Shown here piece by piece: positions 25,597 through 32,513 of a DNA stretch of 34,471 bases (the first letter of the stretch is position 1; each line of letters starts with the position of its first letter). The position numbers were made by a program, and so were the translations under genes. Location: NCBI GenBank assembly GCA_012729535.1, contig JAAYCY010000067.1, positions 1 to 34,471 on the forward strand, written 5' to 3'. The DNA is from Methanomicrobiales archaeon (lineage in GTDB: Archaea > Halobacteriota > Methanomicrobia > Methanomicrobiales > Methanospirillaceae). The notes under the pieces were generated by a model. It was not told the origin of the DNA. It searched no databases and saw only the letters and a program-made list of their open reading frames with translations.

Positions 25597-26058
25597 ATGA
25601 AACCTTTTTATCAGGCACGTATACTCTTTTATATGACATTAAAAACATTGGTTCTGTGTGTCAACCTTGTTCTTTTTGATCAGCAGGGACACATATTAGT
25701 ACTTAAAAGATCCTCGTCCTGCAAAACCAATGCCTCAAAATGGGAACTGCCGGGAGGAAAAATTGAATCCGGAGAGACTTTTGATGAAGCATTGAAACGT
25801 GAAATTCTTGAGGAAACAGGTTTTACCGTTGCTATCCACACAGCAGCGGGAACTGCAATGCAGGAGACTGATGAATTGAGGGTAGTTCACCTGGTTATGG
25901 TAGGCACAATACTAACCGGTGGGCTTTCAATCAGCAGAGAGCATGATGAATACAGGTGGGTTAGTGTTTCTGAACTAAAGGACTTAGATAAAGCAGACTG
26001 GTTTGAGGAGTATACAGGAATGTACATGGGGGCAATGCCTGAGCAGAATTCAGAATAA
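25597..26058 (+). CDS. Nudix hydrolase
   Basis: The start at 25597 is chosen because AGGAG lies six bases upstream. An earlier in-frame ATG at 25534 would overlap the divergent flavoprotein start and has no such site. The 153-residue protein has a complete Nudix box at 54-76: G-5x-E-7x-REILEETGF, including R68, E69, E72 and E73, which hold Mg2+ for hydrolysis of a nucleoside diphosphate linked to X. The preceding KWELPGG and the following strands are as in ADP-ribose or (d)NTP pyrophosphatases such as MutT-like enzymes. The substrate cannot be told from sequence. It is divergent from the quinone-reductase-like gene and 51 bases before the bactofilin-like gene. Confidence 0.9.
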   Translation: MKPFYQARILFYMTLKTLVLCVNLVLFDQQGHILVLKRSSSCKTNASKWELPGGKIESGETFDEALKREILEETGFTVAIHTAAGTAMQETDELRVVHLVMVGTILTGGLSISREHDEYRWVSVSELKDLDKADWFEEYTGMYMGAMPEQNSE

Positions 26059-26109
26059 TCAGGGCATTATTATTTATTCAAGCAAAACAAATCCGGAAAG
26101 TGAAACCAC

Positions 26110-27135
26110 ATGAAAAACTTCGAAATTACAATAATAATTTCTGCGATGATTCTGTTTCTTCTGGCAGGATTCATTACCCCGGTGTCAGCATTTGACACCA
26201 GGTCCGGTGAGAATATTGTTATCAGCGAACCGGTTGATGACGATCTTGTCGCTTCAGGGGGTTCTTTGATCATCAACGCCCCGGTCAAGAGTATTACGTG
26301 GGCTGGTGGAACCCTCATTATTAATGAACCGGTTCAGACTAATGTCATCGTTGCAGCGGGCACTATTCAGGTAAATGCTCCGGTTGGTACTGATCTTATT
26401 GCAGTAGGTGGAAATATTGATGTCAACAGTAATGTTGGCGGTAAGATCCTTGCAGTTGGTGGAACGGTTACAGTATCCGGAGAAGCTGAAAACGTTGCAG
26501 CAACCGGTGGAACAGTAATCCTGGGGAAAAATGCCGTCATCTCCAAGGATGTAATCATCAGTTCATCCGGATATACGACACAGGCGACAATCCTTGGTAA
26601 TCTGACCATTGAGGAAGGAAGTAGTAACAGTCATGAATTTGACATGAGCATCGTTCAGGATATGATCAGGACCATGGTTGCTATTTTTATGATAGTTTTC
26701 ACCTTTGGGTTTTTGATTCTTGGTATGATCCTGATAAAACTCTGTCCCGGTCTATTTGGAAAAGTCATCAGAACCGGGACAGAAAAAACCCTGTTATCCC
26801 TGGTTGCTGGAATTGCAGGACTTGTTTTAGGGTTTATTCTCTTTGTCATTCTGCTTATTACCATCATTGGAATACCTCTTGCATGTTTCATTTTCCTGCT
26901 CATGCTCCTTGGGTTGATGCTCTCGATTATTATTACCGGGGCACTGGCGGGTAAATGGATCCAGGACCTTGCCAAAAAAGAGGTGGGAATGATGTGGGGA
27001 TTTATTGTAGGATTTATTGTTATTAATGCCCTGTTTTTCATTCCTTTCATAGGGTTTATTTTCTGGATAATTGCAGTATTATTAGGATTTGGATCCCTGG
27101 TACTGGCTGTTTATGATGGCTATACCAGCACGTAA
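26110..27135 (+). CDS. Bactofilin-like membrane protein
   Basis: The 341-residue protein has a signal peptide or anchor (about 1-27, IISAMILFLLAGFITPVSA). A right-handed beta-helix of short hydrophobic/glycine repeats follows (about 30-175: NIVISEPVDDDLVASGGSLIINAPV, VIVAAGTIQVNAPVGTDLIAVGGNIDVNSNV), as in polymer-forming bactofilins. A C-terminal membrane domain has about four to five helices between 188 and 335. The helix part would polymerise or scaffold outside the membrane, while the C-terminal domain fixes it there. Such fusions are known in archaea but have no assigned role; a part in cell envelope organisation is likely. The ATG follows GTGA seven bases upstream. It is followed after 50 bases by another small membrane protein, perhaps the same transcript. 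Confidence 0.85.
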   Translation: MKNFEITIIISAMILFLLAGFITPVSAFDTRSGENIVISEPVDDDLVASGGSLIINAPVKSITWAGGTLIINEPVQTNVIVAAGTIQVNAPVGTDLIAVGGNIDVNSNVGGKILAVGGTVTVSGEAENVAATGGTVILGKNAVISKDVIISSSGYTTQATILGNLTIEEGSSNSHEFDMSIVQDMIRTMVAIFMIVFTFGFLILGMILIKLCPGLFGKVIRTGTEKTLLSLVAGIAGLVLGFILFVILLITIIGIPLACFIFLLMLLGLMLSIIITGALAGKWIQDLAKKEVGMMWGFIVGFIVINALFFIPFIGFIFWIIAVLLGFGSLVLAVYDGYTST

Positions 27136-27185
27136 CTTTTTTACACCCGGCCTTTATTATGTTTCACTGCTAATCCATTTTTTAT

Positions 27186-27473
27186 ATGCCTGATCCTGGA
27201 GGGTATAATGGCAGCCTGTTGATAGTCGGCGTCATCATTCTCATGGGAAGCATATTTATGTATATCATCACCGGAAAACCCCGGCTTCGGTTCATTTTGA
27301 TGGTGAATATCAGTCTCATCTTCTGGATGATCAGCTTTATTATGGGCATCCTTACAACCGGCCCTGAAATGTCTGGACTATGGCATATTATCAGCCTGAT
27401 GGGTATGACATTTGTCCTGTTCTCATTCCTGGCAGCATTTGTTGATTATGTAAAAAATGGCAGCAATTATTAG
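27186..27473 (+). CDS. Small three-helix membrane protein
   Basis: The 95-residue product has three hydrophobic segments at about 9-28, 34-55 and 66-87 with a short basic loop (TGKPRLR) between the first two. No family is recognised. The ATG follows a T/A-rich stretch without a ribosome binding site, so translation may be leaderless. The stop codon is TAG, rare in this window, and an in-frame TGA follows three codons later. It lies after the bactofilin-like gene and may be cotranscribed with it. The function is unknown. Confidence 0.6.
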   Translation: MPDPGGYNGSLLIVGVIILMGSIFMYIITGKPRLRFILMVNISLIFWMISFIMGILTTGPEMSGLWHIISLMGMTFVLFSFLAAFVDYVKNGSNY

Positions 27474-27600
27474 TTTTCATGAACATGATCACGTCTATTA
27501 TTGATTTTGATATTTTGGATCCGGACGCACTTTCTCTGCTATTCTTATCCTGCTTATGTAATAGAAAAACAGATATTATAAACAGGACGAATTAACACGT

Positions 27601-28851
27601 ATGCTTCTTCTCATGACGGTTGGGACAGGTATCGGGACTAGTCATGAAGATGCCCAGTCCAGACTAGTCAGATCCCTCAGTTATGCAATTTCATCGTATC
27701 ATCCGCAGACAATAATTTTTTTCTGCTCAGAAGAGAGTCAGAAAGCAATTGATCCAATACTCGCTGCACTCAAGAGAGATTATAAGATAGATCCACCATC
27801 TCATTCGCTGTGCATGGTTGAGGAACCGGCAAACTTCTCTCGTTGTTTTGAATTGATATACGGTGTAGCGTCTCTGTACAGGGAAGAAGAGGTAGTAATC
27901 GAAGCTTCATCCGGAACACGGGAGATGATTATGGCTGCAGAAATCGTCTCGTTCCTGACAAGAAACCCGGTTTCTCATGTTACCGGAGAAAAATCCGGCG
28001 GAATGGTGATTCCAGGGACGGAAAGAATCAAGGAGATGCAACTGTATGCCGCATATGACCGTCTCCAGCTCCACCGATCTATCGAAGCATTTAATGCATC
28101 CCATTTTAGCAGTTCACTTCGGCTTCTTGGAGGAATCAGTAGTATTCCTGAACGGGATATGTATTATGCACTCTTTAACGGGTACTGGCACTGGGACAAG
28201 ATGGATTATGAAAAGGCCTACCAGTACCTGAAACATATTCCTGATCTGGACCTTCTCATTCCTCTAAACCGTGAGTTTTTAAAACGTCTTCTTGAATTGG
28301 ATAGCCTTGATGATACCCTCCTGAACCGGAAAGAGCGGTATAAAGTCAGGCAGCAAAAGTATACCTACATACTAATAGACCTGCTCCATAATGCAAAACG
28401 ACGGATTGACGGAGAGCGGTATGACGACGGACTTGCCCGGCTTTACCGGGTGGTTGAACTGATTTCACAGGTTCTTCTGCTCAACTACGGAATTGATGAT
28501 AATGAAGAGAAGATACGGTTTGTTGATTTGAAGAAAAAACTGAAAAAACAGGATATATCTTCCTATGCCAGAAGGGCAGACCGGAACGGGATAATCCGCA
28601 TTGGTCTTCGAGCAAAATTTACGCTCCTTGAAGATTTAGGCCTGCATGGAGCAGATGAGTGGTATAACATTCTTCAGGATTATATCATGATCAGAAATGA
28701 TTCCATCCTTGCTCATGGATTAACTCCGGTGCCTGGTGATATTGCAGTTACCATGTGGGAAAAGGTTAGAAAAGTCATCACCGAGTCATGCAATGGATGT
28801 GGCCAGGACCTTGAAAAATTATATCAGTCATCAGAATTCCCGGTTTTATAG
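27601..28851 (+). CDS. CARF-HEPN protein (TIGR02710-like, CRISPR type III ancillary RNase)
   Basis: The 416-residue protein matches the TIGR02710 group. An N-terminal CARF domain (about 1-150) has the strand-loop MTVGTGIGTS (5-14), IIFFCSEESQ, and EASSGTREM (101-109), the conserved ligand-loop motif that normally reads D-T-SGTK-M. It is followed by HVTGEKSGGMVIPGTERI. The C-terminal helical domain carries R365-N-x5-H372 (RNDSILAH), the active site of HEPN ribonucleases. In type III CRISPR systems such proteins are switched on by cyclic oligoadenylate and degrade RNA. No cas gene or CRISPR array is in the window, so the signal must come from elsewhere or differ. The stop is TAG with an in-frame TGA eight codons later. 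It precedes ycaO by 69 bases in the same direction. The domain calls are confident, the trigger is inference. Confidence 0.85.
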   Translation: MLLLMTVGTGIGTSHEDAQSRLVRSLSYAISSYHPQTIIFFCSEESQKAIDPILAALKRDYKIDPPSHSLCMVEEPANFSRCFELIYGVASLYREEEVVIEASSGTREMIMAAEIVSFLTRNPVSHVTGEKSGGMVIPGTERIKEMQLYAAYDRLQLHRSIEAFNASHFSSSLRLLGGISSIPERDMYYALFNGYWHWDKMDYEKAYQYLKHIPDLDLLIPLNREFLKRLLELDSLDDTLLNRKERYKVRQQKYTYILIDLLHNAKRRIDGERYDDGLARLYRVVELISQVLLLNYGIDDNEEKIRFVDLKKKLKKQDISSYARRADRNGIIRIGLRAKFTLLEDLGLHGADEWYNILQDYIMIRNDSILAHGLTPVPGDIAVTMWEKVRKVITESCNGCGQDLEKLYQSSEFPVL

Positions 28852-28920
28852 ATAAGAACGGTACTTTATTACTGATTTTTTAACTGGCAGAGATGCGTTC
28901 ACTCATCATATTTTTTAGAT

Positions 28921-30216
28921 ATGGCAGAGTCATATACTGCAGGACAAACTCATAACCTGTTACTCTTTTTCTCTCTGGAAGAAAACGTATATGAACACAT
29001 GATACTCCAGTCCTGTAAAAAACTCTACCAGCAGGAGACTCACCGGACCAGGTCACCTGAAGAAACCTATGAACTGGTCAAAGACCTTACCAGCCCGGCC
29101 GGAATCACCCGTGTTGCTGATATCACCGGACTTGACCGGATCGGAATACCGGTTTTTTCATGCATCAGGCCGGTTGCAGCCGAAGGAGCAATCACGGTAT
29201 ACAATGGAAAAGGTGCAACCCCTATTGCAGCCCGGGTATCAGCCATCATGGAAGGGCTTGAGCGATATTCTGCAGAATTACATGACCGGCAGACGGTCAC
29301 GATGACCTATGACCAGATAAGGTCAGAGAAAAATGCCATCCACCCGGATTTTCTCATACTTCCGGAGGATACAAAGCAGGAATGGCCAATCCCCTGGTAT
29401 CCGGCATATGATATCATCCGGAATGAAGAAATCTGGGTACCAGCCCACGCTGTCTTTCATCCGGTTCCCCGGATAATGGGGAAATTATTCAGAACAAGTA
29501 CAAATGGAATTGCGTCAGGAAATACCTTCGAAGAAGCAGTGTTTCACAGTCTTTGTGAGATAATTGAGCGGGATGCATGGTCTTTAGTTGAAGCATGCCG
29601 GCTGGGCGGCCCGGTTATCACCAATATTACTCATCCGGTAGCAGCAGATCTTATTGAAAAATTCAGGGCAGCAGGTGTTGATGTTATTCTCCGGGACATA
29701 ACAAGCGACCTTGGAATTCCGACAGTTGCGGCAGTATCAGATGACACCCAGCTTCGTGACCCGACCCTGCTCTGCATCGGAATGGGTACACACCTATGCA
29801 AAGAGATTGCCATACTTCGTGCATTAACAGAAGTTGCCCAGAGCAGGGCAACCCAGATTCACGGAGCAAGGGAAGATACACAGTCCACTCATTTCCTCTC
29901 CAAGGTAGGGTATGACCGGGCAAAGCGGCTGAATAAAAAATGGTTTGACCCCGAACCAAGAATTTCATACGATGATATGTCATCATATCACACCGATGAT
30001 TTCCTTGACGACATCCATATCGTCATTGACCGGTTGAAAGAGGCAGGTCTTGACCGGGTTTTGGTTGTTGACCTGACAAGACCGGAGATCGGGATTCCGG
30101 TGGTCAGAGTTATTGTTCCAGGGCTTGAACATTATGCCATGGATCCTGAACGACTTGGAGAGCGATGCAGACGTGCAAGACGTAATTATTTACCTGGGTC
30201 CAAGCCTGCCAGTTAA
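28921..30216 (+). CDS. ycaO: YcaO-domain ATP-dependent thioamidation/cyclodehydration enzyme
   Basis: YcaO enzymes activate backbone amides with ATP; in methanogens the YcaO-TfuA pair installs the thioglycine of methyl-coenzyme M reductase McrA. The protein has the family blocks: GxATPIAARVSAIMEGLERYSAEL with the Mg-ATP binding glutamates (about 98-121), STNGIASGNTFEEAVFHSLCEIIERD (about 191-216), IGMGTHLCKEIAILRALTEVAQSR and the C-terminal PEIGIPVVRVIVPGLEHY. The frame from 28921 has 431 residues; the typical YcaO beginning (SCKKLYQQETHRT) follows an ATG at 28999, so the first 26 residues are doubtful, and neither start has a strong ribosome binding site. tfuA starts inside its last codons. 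Gene order ycaO-tfuA and the methanogen context make McrA the probable substrate; a peptide-natural-product role is less likely as no precursor gene is visible. Confidence 0.95.
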   Translation: MAESYTAGQTHNLLLFFSLEENVYEHMILQSCKKLYQQETHRTRSPEETYELVKDLTSPAGITRVADITGLDRIGIPVFSCIRPVAAEGAITVYNGKGATPIAARVSAIMEGLERYSAELHDRQTVTMTYDQIRSEKNAIHPDFLILPEDTKQEWPIPWYPAYDIIRNEEIWVPAHAVFHPVPRIMGKLFRTSTNGIASGNTFEEAVFHSLCEIIERDAWSLVEACRLGGPVITNITHPVAADLIEKFRAAGVDVILRDITSDLGIPTVAAVSDDTQLRDPTLLCIGMGTHLCKEIAILRALTEVAQSRATQIHGAREDTQSTHFLSKVGYDRAKRLNKKWFDPEPRISYDDMSSYHTDDFLDDIHIVIDRLKEAGLDRVLVVDLTRPEIGIPVVRVIVPGLEHYAMDPERLGERCRRARRNYLPGSKPAS

Positions 30217-30811
30217 CGAGGCAGAAAGAATCCTCCCAGCTACGTACCGCCCTCCGGTACGAAGAGTAGACCTCCTTGAAGCAATAAGGATTAAACCCCT
30301 GATTGTAGGCATCATTGACGGGGTATTCTTTGAGGATGCGGCTGTAGGACACCGGGAAGTGCTTGAGGTAATAAAAGCTGGGATCACCGTTGTGGGAGCA
30401 TCAAGCATGGGGGCACTCAGGGCTTCAGAACTCTATCCATTTGGCATGATAGGAATCGGAGAAGTATTCCGGATGTATAAAGAAGGAATCATCGAATCAG
30501 ATGATGAAGTAGCCCTTATGTGTGATCCGACAACGCACACCGCTTTTTCTGAAGCACTGGTAAATGTCAGGGTTACTCTTACCCATGGAGAAAAATCCGG
30601 TTTTTTCTCAAAAGAAGAAACAGAAAAAATAATAGAGACCGGAAAAAAACTCTGGTATCCGGACAGGTCATGGGCACGATTATTAACTGATAGTATTTCA
30701 GATACAAAGAGAAGAGATGAAATAAAAGCCTGGCTCGTGGCAAATGCGATAGATCAGAAGAGAGAAGATGCAAAGATGGCACTTATGCACATCAGAGACA
30801 TACTATCATGA
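30173..30811 (+). CDS. tfuA: TfuA-like partner of YcaO
   Basis: TfuA works with YcaO in thioamide formation, probably by delivering or activating sulfide. The start is set at GTG 30173, giving VQDVIIYLGPSLPVNEAERIL, which is the usual TfuA beginning, with GGAGAG about ten bases upstream. The in-frame ATG 60 bases earlier lies deeper in ycaO and adds residues not expected. The 213-residue protein keeps YRPPVRRVDLLEAI, IVGIIDGVFF, GHREVLEVIKAGITVVGASSMGALRASEL and IGIGEVFRMYKEG, all TfuA core motifs. It overlaps ycaO by 44 bases and its stop overlaps the next ATG (ATGA), so the three are translationally coupled. Confidence 0.93.
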   Translation: MQDVIIYLGPSLPVNEAERILPATYRPPVRRVDLLEAIRIKPLIVGIIDGVFFEDAAVGHREVLEVIKAGITVVGASSMGALRASELYPFGMIGIGEVFRMYKEGIIESDDEVALMCDPTTHTAFSEALVNVRVTLTHGEKSGFFSKEETEKIIETGKKLWYPDRSWARLLTDSISDTKRRDEIKAWLVANAIDQKREDAKMALMHIRDILS

Positions 30812-31539
30812 ACAATCAAAACTTTCCCGGAAGTTCCGGGCGATATGAAAGGCAGATTTCTCTTATCGGGCCAGAGGGTCAGAAAAAACTGAGTGATGCA
30901 ACCATCCTTATCGCCGGAGCAGGCGGTCTTGGATCTCCGGCAGCAACATATCTTGCACTTGCAGGTGTTGGTGAACTGGTAATCGTTGATGATGATATTA
31001 TCCAGGAATCAAACCTCAACCGGCAGTTTCTCCATGCATCACAGTCAATTGGCCTGCAAAAGGTGTATTCGGCACAAGCCACCCTTGAAAAACTGCAGCC
31101 TGATGTCTCGGTTGTTGCATACCCAAAGAGACTTGATGCTCAATCTGCTGACCAGCTCATTAAAGATGCTGATCTTGTTATCGATGCCCTGGATAACTAT
31201 GAATCACGGTTCATTCTTCATGAAGCGGCATGGAAGGCAGGAATTCCATTTATCCACGGTGCAATAGAAGGTTTCTCCGGCCAGCTTACCAGTATTATCC
31301 CGAAGAGTTCACCCTGTCTTTCCTGCCTGATACCATCGGCACCACCTGCAGGAAAAGTTTCTGTTATGGGAGCCACTGCGGGCGTTATTGGATCAATGCA
31401 GGCAATGGAGGCGATAAAATATATTACAAATTCGGGGAGCATGATATCCGGAAGACTTCTGATATGGGATGGTCTTTCAGGGAGAATTGAATTTATGAAG
31501 ACAGAAAAACGGAAAAACTGTCAGGTTTGTTCAAAGTAA
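30808..31539 (+). CDS. E1-like adenylyltransferase (ThiF/MoeB/HesA family)
   Basis: The 243-residue enzyme activates the C-terminal Gly-Gly of a ubiquitin-like sulfur carrier by adenylation. The ATP site is ILIAGAGGLGSPAATYLA (about 33-50), with RYERQISLIG before it and DDDIIQESNLNRQF (arginine finger and magnesium aspartate) after. The substrate segment is VIDALDNYESRFIL. Two CxxC pairs (PCLSCLIP near 170 and NCQVCSK at the end) form the zinc site. There is no rhodanese domain. It overlaps tfuA by four bases and precedes the moaD-type gene by 11 bases, so its carrier is almost certainly that protein. Whether it serves molybdopterin (as MoeB), thioamidation or both cannot be decided from the sequence. 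Confidence 0.92.
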   Translation: MNNQNFPGSSGRYERQISLIGPEGQKKLSDATILIAGAGGLGSPAATYLALAGVGELVIVDDDIIQESNLNRQFLHASQSIGLQKVYSAQATLEKLQPDVSVVAYPKRLDAQSADQLIKDADLVIDALDNYESRFILHEAAWKAGIPFIHGAIEGFSGQLTSIIPKSSPCLSCLIPSAPPAGKVSVMGATAGVIGSMQAMEAIKYITNSGSMISGRLLIWDGLSGRIEFMKTEKRKNCQVCSK

Positions 31540-31550
31540 CAGGTACAGGA

Positions 31551-31826
31551 ATGAAAATTACATTGCGATGTTATGCACGGTTTCGTGATGCATTTGGCGA
31601 AGAGCAGGAGAAGGAAATTCCGGAGGGATCAAGTATCAGGGATGCCGTAATCGCCCTTGCAGGGTCCGGCCCTGATGCAGATCTGCTTATTGATGCGGAA
31701 AAAAATATCAGGAGTTATGTTATGGTAATGTACAAGGATACCAGAATTTCCCCGATTGATGCAGATACTATCACCCTGTCTGATAACGACGTCATCATTC
31801 TCTTCCCACCAGTTTCCGGAGGATAA
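31551..31826 (+). CDS. moaD: MoaD/ThiS-type sulfur carrier protein
   Basis: The start at 31551 is chosen because AGGTACAGGA lies just upstream and the protein then begins KITLRCYARFRDAFG, the normal MoaD first strand; a longer frame begins inside the E1 gene. The 91-residue product has a ubiquitin-like fold and ends in PPVSGG, the Gly-Gly that is adenylated and thiocarboxylated. DNDVIILFPPVSGG is typical of MoaD, the small subunit of molybdopterin synthase. It is placed between its likely activating E1 and moaE, and could also pass sulfur to TfuA/YcaO. GGAGGAT at its end serves as ribosome binding site for moaE. Confidence 0.93.
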   Translation: MKITLRCYARFRDAFGEEQEKEIPEGSSIRDAVIALAGSGPDADLLIDAEKNIRSYVMVMYKDTRISPIDADTITLSDNDVIILFPPVSGG

Positions 31827-31829
31827 ATA

Positions 31830-32240
31830 ATGGTAATAGCAATTACACGAGACCCAATCGATCCATATCCGTTTATTGAATCGGCTAAAAAAAAGGAGTC
31901 CGGAGGAATTGTCACTTTTATCGGCACCGTCCGGGATGATGGAATCGATGCTCTGGATCTTGAAGTGTGTGAAGAGGTTGCACTTGCCGATCTCAAAACC
32001 ATCGGAGCAAGGGCGGTCAGCGAATATAATCTGAATTCGGTTGATATTGTGCACCGTGTCGGGAGAATGAACCTCACCGAAGTGATTGTGGTAATTGTTG
32101 TCGGGGCGTCTCACCGGCAGGAAGGATTTGCAGCCTGTGCATGGATCCTGGAAGAAATTAAGACATATGTCCCCATCTGGAAGAAAGATATCAGTCAGGA
32201 TGGAGAGTCCTGGCATTTTTCAGAAGAAAAGAAGAATTAA
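31830..32240 (+). CDS. moaE: Molybdopterin synthase large subunit MoaE
   Basis: MoaE with MoaD-thiocarboxylate turns precursor Z (cPMP) into molybdopterin, used in methanogens for tungsten/molybdenum formylmethanofuran dehydrogenase. The 136-residue protein has GGIVTFIGTVRDDG (about 24-37), the RVGRMNLTEVIVVIVVGASHRQEGFAACAWILEEIK core and the active-site lysines in PIWKKD (about 118-123). A GGAGGAT site sits seven bases before the ATG. It is three bases after moaD. The stop codon overlaps the stop of the convergent small membrane gene by two bases. Confidence 0.95.
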   Translation: MVIAITRDPIDPYPFIESAKKKESGGIVTFIGTVRDDGIDALDLEVCEEVALADLKTIGARAVSEYNLNSVDIVHRVGRMNLTEVIVVIVVGASHRQEGFAACAWILEEIKTYVPIWKKDISQDGESWHFSEEKKN

Positions 32241-32410
32241 AACCTTCTTCCGGTTTTGTACCCGTATGCCCCCATTGCAAAGATAATAATTCCGATAATA
32301 AAGGTAACATACCGCCACCATTGGGAACTGTGCAGGATATTGTTAATCCCAAGGCCGATGAAGATAACACCGGCAATCATGGTGATGATGTTCGAAGTTT
32401 TCACATCCAT
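32237..32410 (-). CDS. Small two-helix membrane protein
   Basis: The start at 32410 is preferred because GGTGAT lies nine bases upstream; an ATG three codons earlier abuts that site. The 57-residue protein has two hydrophobic helices (IITMIAGVIFIGLGINNIL and YVTFIIGIIIFAMGAYGY) and a basic end (KTGRRF). No family is recognised. It is convergent with moaE, with overlapping stop codons. The strong ribosome binding site and helix pair suggest it is a genuine gene. Confidence 0.6.
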   Translation of the reverse strand: MDVKTSNIITMIAGVIFIGLGINNILHSSQWWRYVTFIIGIIIFAMGAYGYKTGRRF

Positions 32411-32513
32411 GGATATCATATCACCTTGTCAGATATCGAAATAGTATTGTCAGAAGAGATTTTCGGTTGGGGGAAACCAGACATTCAACGTTACTTCACC
32501 CTATGGGCAAAAT

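Noticed and set aside
27601-28851. A CRISPR array or cas operon expected beside the CARF-HEPN gene
   Set aside because: No regularly spaced repeats and no cas genes were found on either side within the window.
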